From: an uncultured Clostridia bacterium
GTDB taxonomy: Bacteria > Bacillota > Clostridia > TANB77 > CAG-508
Direction of reading: 5' to 3'
Assembly (NCBI GenBank): GCA_948946035.1
Contig: CARBKU010000025.1
Location: 1-11,022, forward strand
DNA length: 11,022 bases
Every line of letters starts with the position of its first letter. Within the stretch, counting starts at the first letter, position 1. Shown here piece by piece: positions 1 through 7,437 of this stretch. Below the pieces are notes generated by a model. It did not search any database and was not told the origin of the DNA. It saw only the letters and a list, made by a program, of their open reading frames with translations. The position numbers were made by a program, and so were the translations under genes.

Positions 1-69
1 TAGCAATATTGAAACAAAAAGTATCAGTACTATTAATATAATTATTGCTATTTTAATACTATTTTTCAA
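1..69 (-). CDS. Start of a membrane-anchored or secreted protein, cut by the window edge (TTG start)
   Basis: A reading frame opens at TTG (bases 69-67) and stays open for 23 codons to the window edge. It begins MKNSIKIAII and continues as an almost unbroken run of Ile, Leu, Val and Phe, typical of a signal peptide or N-terminal membrane anchor after a short basic start. An AGGAGGA ribosome binding site lies 7 nt upstream, and the start follows the stop of the hydrolase gene by 4 nt, so it is the next gene of the same operon and probably translationally coupled. Only the anchor is visible, so the function cannot be told. In related operons this position often holds small lipoproteins or further conjugation proteins, but that is inference. 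No ATG in this frame would give a better start. Confidence 0.72.
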   Translation of the reverse strand, partial: MKNSIKIAIIILIVLILFVSILL

Positions 70-73
70 TTTA

Positions 74-3000
74 TTATCCTCCTACATACAGTATACTATT
101 ATATTTAATATATTGCCTAATATAACTTAAATCATCCCATCCATATGGTCTACTTCTTGCTGTTCCATGTGCTACATAAACTTTATTAGAATCTTTATAA
201 TCTATTAATGCTATACAGTGAGCACCTGATGTATATTTGCAGTGTTGAACAACTAACCAAACCTGCCCTGAATTCTTAAGACAATTCTTTATTCTAGTTT
301 CATTAAATGCTCCTACACTCGTTTTTACTCCTGGAACTAATCTCTTTAAGGATTGTCCTATCCAAGTTGCAGATGAATGGTTTCCTATTCCAAGCTTACT
401 AACAATATCTTTTCTAGTTGTACTAGGTGTTATATCTGCATTGTATGCGCTAGCTATTATAGCTTCTGCTGTTGGTCCACATCCAGCTAGAGCCATACTA
501 CGAGAATCTCCATAATCTTCATTTGCCCATGGAGCTCCACTTCCTTGCAAATATAAATTGTATTTTTTTCCAGTAGTTGATGTATATACCCCTATAGTTC
601 CTGCACCACCACTTGCTACGCTTCCTGAACTTCCTGTGCTTCCTGTGCTTCCAGATATATCTTCAAAATTTGATGGTTCATATGCACTAAAAATATTTTC
701 AGGATCTAAATCTTCACCAAAACCATGACCTACTAACTTATATAGCAAGTAATTTGTTAAATCAACCATATCTTTTGTATCATCATTATTTTCTAATATT
801 TCAAACAGCCATCCTGAGACACCTAAAATTAGAGTCTTTGCCTTTCTATTTTCATCTTTTTCTAATATATTAACAAAATTGTCCTCTTCTGCATCTATAT
901 CTGTTTTTGGATTATTATTTGGTGGTGATGAAATATATTGGGTTGTTTCTATTACATTTGTTGTATTTACATTTCTATTAACAGTAGCATTATATATCTC
1001 TGCTTTTATATAATCAATAGTTCCACCTACACAAGTAAATGCATTTAAATAATTTGCCATTTGGGTATTTAATAAATTTATTGCATGATTATAAGTATCA
1101 GAGCTTGAAGTTTCATCTGGTATACTTGGATAATCTTTATTTTTTAAAGTTTGTGAGTCATTTGTTGTATTTGTTTCTGGTTGTTGATATTTATATTCTT
1201 GTGAGTAGTCTACAATCCAAGTATTTGCCTTTGTTAAAGCCACATCTAATGTATTTGTTTTTGTAATTGTTGTTTCAGTTACTTCGTAATTATTAGATTC
1301 TTCATCTGTCCAATTACCTTTTACTGTATTAAAGTTTTCAGAAACACTTTCCTCTCCATATAGTACTGTCACTTGTGCTTCTGTATCTGTTCTCTTTTTC
1401 TTTGTATATGTATTAACTACAGTGTTTGTATTTACAGTTAAATTATCGTGAACTGTAATTTCTAGTTCACTATTGTATACTAACTCTGCTAAATCTAATA
1501 CAAAGTCTTTATCTTCTCCTATTACTAATAAAGCCCATAGATAGTTAAATGGCATTGTATAACCACTTACTAATTGCTGGTAGTTTATATTAGTTGTTGT
1601 CATACTATAAACAATTGATGAACTTGGTGCTGTTTCTGAGTCATTTGATTCAATAGTATGTGTTTCTTCACTCCAAGTTGCTACTTTAGCACAATATTTT
1701 GTTGTAGTGGACTCAGAATTACTACTATTACTATTATTTGAACCTGTTCCACCTTCACCATTTCCCATGTTATTATCATATTTAAATGATAATGGGTCAA
1801 CAGCTTCTCCTTGAGATTCTATTTGAAAGTGAAGATGTGGTCCAGTAGAAATACCTGTATTTCCTGATAATGCAATTAATTGTCCTTTTTCTACAGTATC
1901 GCCTGAAGAAACTTTTAATTCACTGTTATGCATATATTTAGATACATATCCATTTCCATGGTCAATAACAACCCAATTTCCTGCTGAGCTACTATTACCA
2001 GCTATTGTAACTTTTCCTGCTTCACATGCATATACATTTGTACCTACTGGTACACTTATATCAATTCCCTTATGATCACTAGATGCACCCGATGTAGGTG
2101 AATTTCTTGGGCCAAATTGTGACGATATATTTGTTCCATCTGTAGGCCATTTCATTGCATCATTACTATTATCTCCCACAGTGTTTCCATTTTCTACTAC
2201 TGTTTCATTTCCAAAATTAGGATTATCAAAATAACTTCCACCGTTTACAGCTTTTGTTAAATTTTGATTCCACTCAGGATGGCAAGCACTTGTTCCAGGA
2301 TTTCCATGACCTGTATTATACCATGTATCCTTATTTACAACAAACTCAATAATACAATGGCCATTTTCATGCCCCCACTTAGTACAGCCACTATCATTTT
2401 GATTTTTAATGTCTCCAATAATACATGGTATAACTGTTCCATCTTCTTGATAAAAGTCTATATAATCTCCTACTGTTCCAAAAGTAGTTGTACATGCTAT
2501 TACATAGCGTCCATTTATTTTTCCAAATCCTTCTTCATCAAAAGGCATTCCTGTTTGCTCTCTTAATTTATATTGTGTAGAAGTAGTAGAAGAAATTATT
2601 TGCCAACCCATATATGTATGTACAGAACCTAATCCAGCTGGGATTTTAATAGTATCACCAGCAGTGATTGAGGATGCTGTTTGACTTGAGCCCATTAATG
2701 AAGAAGTTATTTTTTCCAAAGTAAAATATTTTAATGCATTACTTTTAGCTGATTCTGATCCTGAACTATTATAATCATCTATATATCTTTGAAATGTCTC
2801 TGGATCTGTGTATACCATTGTTGATATATTTCCATCTGTATCTGCTCTTTTTAGTTTTATAATACCTTGTATTTCTTTAGAATTTATATCATTTATTGTA
2901 TCCCAATCTACTTCTGCATCTGGATTTGGTCTTGTGTCTAAATACTGAGTTATTACTTCTGCATTCATTAATTTTATTAATTCTTCTGGACTATCTAAAT

Positions 3001-3310
3001 AAAGATCCACTCTACTGTTATTTTCTATCATCTTGTCCCATAACTCTTGTGCAGTCATTGAACTTGATAATTTTCCATCATCTGCAATACTAAAATTATT
3101 AGTATATTGACTTGCTGCATAAGGCGTATTTGACCAATCACCTTCATTATATGTTCCATCATCTATTGTTAGCCAATGAATTAATGGACCTAATCCTACT
3201 ATTACAATAATAGTTAATATAATAATAATTTTTTTTAAACGTTTTAAGTTAAAGGGTTTTTTTAATGTATTAATCATTTCATCTTTTACATCATTAAAAT
3301 TATCTCCCAT
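74..3310 (-). CDS. Membrane-anchored multi-module cell wall hydrolase: M23 endopeptidase plus C39-like peptidase (VirB1/CwlT role)
   Basis: Probable peptidoglycan hydrolase that opens the wall for the secretion channel. Layout by residue: a short cytoplasmic start and one membrane segment (about 28-47); an uncharacterised region (50-230); a Cys-containing segment with GRYVIACTTTFG at 267-278 and WGHENGHC from 312, possibly a double-psi barrel (inference); a Gly/Asn linker; an M23/LytM domain (about 386-511) with the full zinc and catalytic set H413, D417 (HKGID), H461 (YMH) and H492/H494 (HLH); a Ser/Asn linker (about 518-540); a middle region including MPFNYLWALL at 586; a second conserved-looking block around M848; a Gly/Ser linker; and a C39-like cysteine peptidase domain (about 905-1078) with C944 in AGCGPTAEA and H1031 in GAHCIAL. 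At the usual Asp/Asn position the sequence reads VAHGT, so H1048 may replace the third residue. The better known CwlT proteins pair a lysozyme-like domain with NlpC/P60, so this is a different pairing for the same job. The ATG has AAGGAG upstream. It follows the NTF2-like gene by 22 nt. Confidence 0.9.
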   Translation of the reverse strand: MGDNFNDVKDEMINTLKKPFNLKRLKKIIIILTIIVIVGLGPLIHWLTIDDGTYNEGDWSNTPYAASQYTNNFSIADDGKLSSSMTAQELWDKMIENNSRVDLYLDSPEELIKLMNAEVITQYLDTRPNPDAEVDWDTINDINSKEIQGIIKLKRADTDGNISTMVYTDPETFQRYIDDYNSSGSESAKSNALKYFTLEKITSSLMGSSQTASSITAGDTIKIPAGLGSVHTYMGWQIISSTTSTQYKLREQTGMPFDEEGFGKINGRYVIACTTTFGTVGDYIDFYQEDGTVIPCIIGDIKNQNDSGCTKWGHENGHCIIEFVVNKDTWYNTGHGNPGTSACHPEWNQNLTKAVNGGSYFDNPNFGNETVVENGNTVGDNSNDAMKWPTDGTNISSQFGPRNSPTSGASSDHKGIDISVPVGTNVYACEAGKVTIAGNSSSAGNWVVIDHGNGYVSKYMHNSELKVSSGDTVEKGQLIALSGNTGISTGPHLHFQIESQGEAVDPLSFKYDNNMGNGEGGTGSNNSNSSNSESTTTKYCAKVATWSEETHTIESNDSETAPSSSIVYSMTTTNINYQQLVSGYTMPFNYLWALLVIGEDKDFVLDLAELVYNSELEITVHDNLTVNTNTVVNTYTKKKRTDTEAQVTVLYGEESVSENFNTVKGNWTDEESNNYEVTETTITKTNTLDVALTKANTWIVDYSQEYKYQQPETNTTNDSQTLKNKDYPSIPDETSSSDTYNHAINLLNTQMANYLNAFTCVGGTIDYIKAEIYNATVNRNVNTTNVIETTQYISSPPNNNPKTDIDAEEDNFVNILEKDENRKAKTLILGVSGWLFEILENNDDTKDMVDLTNYLLYKLVGHGFGEDLDPENIFSAYEPSNFEDISGSTGSTGSSGSVASGGAGTIGVYTSTTGKKYNLYLQGSGAPWANEDYGDSRSMALAGCGPTAEAIIASAYNADITPSTTRKDIVSKLGIGNHSSATWIGQSLKRLVPGVKTSVGAFNETRIKNCLKNSGQVWLVVQHCKYTSGAHCIALIDYKDSNKVYVAHGTARSRPYGWDDLSYIRQYIKYNSILYVGG
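77..83 (-). promoter_or_regulatory. Ribosome binding site deciding the TTG start
   Basis: AGGAGGA on the minus strand, formed by the last Gly-Gly codons (GGA GGA) of the hydrolase gene just before its TAA stop. It sits 7 nt upstream of the TTG at 69, the same spacing as the other genes here. This supports TTG initiation of the truncated gene and coupling to the gene before it. Confidence 0.75.
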
Positions 3311-3332
3311 TAGTTTCTCCTTTTCTTATTGC

Positions 3333-4295
3333 TTATACCCCTATCTCAAATGTATAATAGTTTCCATAAGAACTCTTGTCTCTAAGGCTTGAATAACTCT
3401 CATAGTCTAATATTACTTTAGAAAATACTATATTAGTAATTCTTTTAGCTGAACTATATTTACTGTAATATTTAATTTTTACTTTTCTTTTTTCCCCTGA
3501 ATTAATTTGTAATTCTCCTAAAGACAGTTCATGTGTATAAGATGGATATTTGACTTTATTATCATCTTGTATATACATACTATCTATATTTTTAAGTTCG
3601 TCTAACAATATTGTCCTATATGAATTATTTGTAATTTCAAAAACATATGTTGTGTAATCCATATATATATTTTTTTCAACTGCTTTTATCTTTATATCTT
3701 TATGTTCTACTTCTTTATTTGGATTTGTTCTTCTAATATATCCATTAATATTTAACTTATATTCTTTATTGTCGTCTTTTTCTACTGTTATATAATCTTG
3801 TATTGTATTTCCTGCTGAATACTTGCCACTTGATAAATAATCATCTGTTATTCTTACTTTAAATATATTATCTGTCCAATTTTCAACTGAAATATTTTTC
3901 TTTTGACCATTTAAAATTTGTTTATAATAACTTTCTTTAAAGGTCTCCTCTGTTATATACATTTCTTCTTTGCATTCTTCTGTTAATAAATTATATGCAT
4001 CTTGCAAGTTCTCTTCATTGCAATATGAAAAGAACTTGTCTATTGTTTTTATTTCCTCTTTCTGACTTTCTGAGATTTTTTCACCAGATAATGCTGATTT
4101 CTCTGATTCTAAATTTATATCATTGTATTGAACTGTATTGTTTTTTATATTATTTACTGAATTTAGATTTTTTTCATTATCTCGTTTTGCAAAATAATTT
4201 AATAATTGTAATATTATAATTAAAAATGCTACAAATATTATAAATCCCCATATTGCTTTTCTATTCTGGTTATAAAATCTCATTATTTTATGCAT
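3333..4295 (-). CDS. Bitopic conjugation protein with NTF2-like (VirB8/TcpC-like) extracytoplasmic domain
   Basis: A 320-residue protein with a basic cytoplasmic start, one membrane segment (about 15-35, IWGFIIFVAFLIIILQLL), a polar Asn/Lys linker (40-80), and then an outside domain at about 80-190. That domain has the look of the NTF2-like fold: IDKFFSYCNEENLQDAYNLL at 85-104, followed by an EECKEEM helix and later strands ending near an NGYIRR segment. A second, beta-rich part follows (about 200-320, with YVFEITNNSYRTILLDEL) and may be an Ig-like sandwich. In Gram-positive conjugation systems, bitopic NTF2-like proteins (TcpC, TraM, VirB8-like) act as scaffold between membrane channel and wall. 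The position between the VirB6-like gene and the hydrolase fits that role. The assignment rests on topology and motif impression, not on an alignment. The ATG at 4295 is chosen over an in-frame ATG four codons later because GGAGG lies 7 nt upstream. That site overlaps the TAG stop of the preceding gene by one base, which suggests coupled translation. Confidence 0.78.
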   Translation of the reverse strand: MHKIMRFYNQNRKAIWGFIIFVAFLIIILQLLNYFAKRDNEKNLNSVNNIKNNTVQYNDINLESEKSALSGEKISESQKEEIKTIDKFFSYCNEENLQDAYNLLTEECKEEMYITEETFKESYYKQILNGQKKNISVENWTDNIFKVRITDDYLSSGKYSAGNTIQDYITVEKDDNKEYKLNINGYIRRTNPNKEVEHKDIKIKAVEKNIYMDYTTYVFEITNNSYRTILLDELKNIDSMYIQDDNKVKYPSYTHELSLGELQINSGEKRKVKIKYYSKYSSAKRITNIVFSKVILDYESYSSLRDKSSYGNYYTFEIGV

Positions 4296-4306
4296 TTATA
4301 TACCTC

Positions 4307-7300
4307 CTATAATTTGTTTTTTAACTTGTGGTATTGATCAACATAATTTAGAGTATCTGTACTTAACCTAGTTGCATTATCTTCTGAATGTCCTCTACCT
4401 ATATATTCTTTTTGATATGTAGTTTTCCAATCTTCTCTATCTTTATTCTTCATCTTAGTTGTATCTCCAGTTCTTTCAGCATACTCGTGAATTGCCATAG
4501 CATGTTTCCTATCTCTAGCTATACCTTCATCTTGTAATTTTTGTATAGTAGCCATTTCTTTTACATCTTTAATTCCATATTTTAAGTATTCATCTATATC
4601 ACCATTTTTGTACATTTCTTTTGCTTTATCCATTCCAACAGTTCTTTCTAAGTACTCTCTATTTTTAAGGTCTTTTTTCCATTGTCTATTTTGTTTATCT
4701 AGTTGTTTTTGTCTATATTCGTCTTGTTCATAGTATCCTTGTTGTATTCCCTCTACTACTGGAGCCATAACAGAATTAGTTCTATTCATAGCACTATCTG
4801 CTACATTTCCTCCAAATGCTGCTCCTACTCCCAATGCAGCTAGTCCAGATGTAGCTATATTCTTTGGATCTCCTGTAGTACCTGCAGCTATTGCTGCTGC
4901 TGTTGCAGCGGTTAATCCTACTCCTGCTTTTAATGCCGTCTTTGTTATAGCACCTGGAGCTTTTATCATAGCATTACCTATACCACGTCCAGCTTGTGAA
5001 GCCAATCTTCTTCCTCCAAATTTTGCTGCTCTTAGAATTCTTTGTCCTCTTGTAGGTCTCTCTCTACCTGATTGTCTTGATGTATTACCATTTCCTTGAT
5101 TTGTTGGTGGTGTTTGTGGCGGTGGCGTTTGTGGTGGTGGTGGTGTTTGTGGTGGTGGCGTTTGTGGCGGTGGCGTTTGTGCTGGTGGCGTTTGTGGCGG
5201 TGTATCATCTGCATCATATTCATTATAATCTACGTCAATTATATTATCATCATTATCATAATCATCTATATTTGCATACCTTGGTGGATATTCCACATCT
5301 GGAGTATCTATATTTTCATAACTTGGTGGATATTCTGCATTAGGTGTATCTATGTTGGCATATCCTATTGGATATTCTACATCATCATTAGAATTATCTA
5401 TATTATCACTATTGCCATTATCAAACATAGGAAGTCCTAGTGCTCCTGATGATGGTGTATCATCTATATCAAACATAGGAAGTCCTAGCGCTCCTGATGT
5501 TGGTGTATCATCTACATCATACATTCTCCATTCATCAGGATTTAAGTCAATTATATTATCGTCATTACCATAAGCATCTCTATCTCCACCTTGAGCACCA
5601 GGTGGTGGTGGACCTCCTGGTCCCCCTGGTGAAGGTGGTGGATTTCCTGGTCCCCCTGGTGAAGGTGGTGGATTTCCTGGTCCCCCTGGTGAAGGTGGTG
5701 GATTTCCTGGTCCTCCTGGTGGTGGTGGATTTCCTGGGTCACCTCCCATAACTCCCACTTCATCAAAACTATTATCATTATAATTAATAGATGTATCTCC
5801 ATCATCTATTCCACCATTTCCAAGTCCCTTTTTATCTGATCCATTAGGACCTTTATGTAACATTTTATTTATACCATTTGTAATCATGCCAGCTCCAACA
5901 GCTGCACCTGCAAGTGAAGCAGGTGTACTTGCTTTTTCAAATCCAAATAAACTACGAAGTAATTTTTCAGCAGGTAATAAGAAAAATATTGCAACTATCA
6001 TATAAACTACATTTTTTCCTGCAAAATCAAATACTGATGCTACTAATATTGTATATAATAATAAGTGCATTGGTTGTATTAATAAGTTAAATATATATTC
6101 TTTTAACCATTTATTAAATCCTTGAGCCTGTCCATCATTTAATTTATCAATTGGGTATGTTAATGCCACAAATGGTGCAATTATAGTTAAAAATGCTAAA
6201 TATAAAACCCTTTTTAAATATGTAAAAGTAAAATAAAGTGTATACAATGCTAATGCAACAAAACATATAGAATATCCTATAAATTGTGGTGTTCCCATGG
6301 TCAATTGTGCTTGTAATCTAACTTTTCCCATTAAATTCAAGTTTGGCCATACTATATAATCTTTTCCACCTTCTTCTTGTATCATATTTTCCATACCTAA
6401 ATCTTCTAGTTTGCCACTTAATTTCTCTGCTTCGTCATCTTCCATTACAACTGCATATACATTTCCTTTTTCATTAAATCCAGAATCAATAACTTTTGTA
6501 AATTGTTTAACAATTGTAACTGAAAATGCCATAATATAGTGTAGAAAGAATAATAAACACATTCCAACTAACCAGTCTATTAGCATTTGCTTATATTTTG
6601 CTTTATCTGCTGCCATTGAAGACAACATCATTCTAATAGCTACATATAATAAAACTGACATCATTAATACTAAAGCTATATTTCTTAATCCATTATACCA
6701 TTTGCTTATTGTTTTTTGGAGTTCTAAAGATGTATTTTGTTTTGAAGTAGTTACTTCTTCATTATTTTCATCATAATAAAAATATTTCTCTATTCCTTTC
6801 TCACTAATAGCTTCATTTATTTCTTGCTCTGAAAAATCTGATAATTTATATGTTGTTCCTTCTTTAGTTTTTAAATAAATATCATCTTTAGGATTAAAAA
6901 AGTCAACATCAAATAATAATATTTCACCTTTAAATATTTCTTCTGCTGATATTGTATATAATGGTAATACCAAATCCTGTGGCAAGCAGTTAGCATCATA
7001 CCACACTCCTGCTGCTACTCCTGTTCCCACAACAAAGAGTACTGTAGCACCAGTTGCAGCAAAAGCTACAATCGATGTTGCTGCTCCTATTAATACAGCT
7101 ATTCCTCCTGTTAAAACTACTGCAATTACAGCTACAATAGCTGCTCCAATTCCTACTAACCACGGCTTTATTTTATCCCACATCGATGTTGACATATCTA
7201 CACGGACTATGGTTTGATCTTGTCCCATAACACCTTCATGTATAATCCCTAAAAGTCCATCACCTAAAAACATTATAAATGTTAGAATTGGATTCATTAA

Positions 7301-7423
7301 CTTTCCGCCTAAACCATCGTCCTCTGCTCTAACAGGGCTTGTTACCATAAATTCAAATAAAATAACAATTACTAATGCTATAGCTATTTTCTTCCATATA
7401 CTTTTATTTGTAAAGATTCTCAT
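4307..7423 (-). CDS. VirB6/TrbL-like polytopic channel protein with a proline-rich repeat insert
   Basis: Likely inner-membrane channel component of the secretion system. The N-terminus is a signal peptide-like segment (1-33, ending SPVRA before EDD). Hydrophobic blocks follow at about 40-60 and 83-140. A region typical of clostridial homologues, with LPLYTISAEEIFKGE and FDVDFFNP, comes next. Further membrane segments lie at about 247-268, 281-308, 375-400, 402-422 (ending in ALTYPID at about 420-426), 445-465 (FNLLIQPMHLLLYTILV) and 470-490. The LKRVLYLAFLTIIAPFVALT to LIQPMHLLLY block is the most recognisable part and places it in the VirB6/TrbL-like group of Gram-positive systems. Residues 562-775 are low-complexity and built from four tandem repeat types. 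After them come an Arg-rich stretch (GRERPTRGQRILRAAKFGGR), an Ala/Gly-rich hydrophobic segment (about 815-865) and a long charged, probably helical tail of about 150 residues ending KLKNKL. The repeats explain much of the unusual length. The ATG has GGAGGAAG upstream, and the gene starts 14 nt after virB4 ends. All repeat units keep the reading frame. Confidence 0.88.
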   Translation of the reverse strand: MRIFTNKSIWKKIAIALVIVILFEFMVTSPVRAEDDGLGGKLMNPILTFIMFLGDGLLGIIHEGVMGQDQTIVRVDMSTSMWDKIKPWLVGIGAAIVAVIAVVLTGGIAVLIGAATSIVAFAATGATVLFVVGTGVAAGVWYDANCLPQDLVLPLYTISAEEIFKGEILLFDVDFFNPKDDIYLKTKEGTTYKLSDFSEQEINEAISEKGIEKYFYYDENNEEVTTSKQNTSLELQKTISKWYNGLRNIALVLMMSVLLYVAIRMMLSSMAADKAKYKQMLIDWLVGMCLLFFLHYIMAFSVTIVKQFTKVIDSGFNEKGNVYAVVMEDDEAEKLSGKLEDLGMENMIQEEGGKDYIVWPNLNLMGKVRLQAQLTMGTPQFIGYSICFVALALYTLYFTFTYLKRVLYLAFLTIIAPFVALTYPIDKLNDGQAQGFNKWLKEYIFNLLIQPMHLLLYTILVASVFDFAGKNVVYMIVAIFFLLPAEKLLRSLFGFEKASTPASLAGAAVGAGMITNGINKMLHKGPNGSDKKGLGNGGIDDGDTSINYNDNSFDEVGVMGGDPGNPPPPGGPGNPPPSPGGPGNPPPSPGGPGNPPPSPGGPGGPPPPGAQGGDRDAYGNDDNIIDLNPDEWRMYDVDDTPTSGALGLPMFDIDDTPSSGALGLPMFDNGNSDNIDNSNDDVEYPIGYANIDTPNAEYPPSYENIDTPDVEYPPRYANIDDYDNDDNIIDVDYNEYDADDTPPQTPPAQTPPPQTPPPQTPPPPQTPPPQTPPTNQGNGNTSRQSGRERPTRGQRILRAAKFGGRRLASQAGRGIGNAMIKAPGAITKTALKAGVGLTAATAAAIAAGTTGDPKNIATSGLAALGVGAAFGGNVADSAMNRTNSVMAPVVEGIQQGYYEQDEYRQKQLDKQNRQWKKDLKNREYLERTVGMDKAKEMYKNGDIDEYLKYGIKDVKEMATIQKLQDEGIARDRKHAMAIHEYAERTGDTTKMKNKDREDWKTTYQKEYIGRGHSEDNATRLSTDTLNYVDQYHKLKNKL
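5104..5202 (-). repeat. 15-bp coding repeats, Gln-Thr-Pro-Pro-Pro
   Basis: Six Gln-Thr-Pro units within the VirB6-like gene (about residues 742-775). Most are 15 bp (QTPPP), one is 12 bp and one is 18 bp. The copies differ in third bases (ACA or ACG, CCA or CCG) and include the codons ACG and CCG, which are rare in this AT-rich gene. This makes a local GC-rich island. The encoded stretch should form a stiff polyproline-like rod. Confidence 0.9.
5264..5383 (-). repeat. 42-bp coding repeats, EYPxxYxNIDTPxx
   Basis: Two full and two partial copies of a 42-bp (14-residue) unit in the VirB6-like gene. They read VEYPIGYANIDTP, AEYPPSYENIDTP and VEYPPRYANID. The anchor sequence TTGGTGGATATTC recurs at 5281 and 5323, with a diverged copy at 5365, giving an exact 42-bp period. 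Copies have drifted, which suggests this array is older than the 30-bp array in the same gene. The encoded segment is acidic and rich in Tyr and Pro. Confidence 0.88.
5421..5516 (-). repeat. 48-bp coding repeats, DDTPxSGALGLPMFDI
   Basis: Two adjacent copies of a 48-bp unit (starting at 5421 and 5469) within the VirB6-like gene, each encoding a 16-residue unit with SGALGLPMFD. A partial third copy (MYDVDD) follows on the protein's N-terminal side. The copies differ at only a few bases. The period is a multiple of three, so gain or loss of units would not break the frame. Confidence 0.88.
5611..5740 (-). repeat. 30-bp coding repeats, Pro/Gly-rich (PPPSPGGPGN)
   Basis: Tandem 30-bp units encoding PPPSPGGPGN at about residues 562-605 of the VirB6-like protein. 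The units at 5641-5670 and 5671-5700 are identical base for base. The one at 5611 differs at two positions, and the one at 5701 lacks three bases. The identity suggests recent expansion or continuing homogenisation. The encoded peptide is flexible and collagen-like in composition, but lacks a strict Gly-X-Y pattern. Confidence 0.92.
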
Positions 7424-7437
7424 ATTTCTTCCTCCAC

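Noticed and set aside
1039..4219. Plus-strand open frames of 65 to 100 codons inside the hydrolase and NTF2-like genes
   Set aside because: They lie antisense to well-supported genes, lack convincing starts, and their Leu/Ile/Tyr/Phe-rich translations are what antisense reading of AT-rich genes gives.
5104..5740. CRISPR array as an explanation for the tandem repeats
   Set aside because: Units are directly adjacent without unique spacers, keep the reading frame and encode proline-rich peptide repeats.
5032..5805. Open frames on both strands across the repeat region, with His-rich or Val-rich translations
   Set aside because: They are by-products of the stop-free tandem repeats in the VirB6-like gene. 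They have no convincing ribosome binding sites and their translations are low-complexity shadows.
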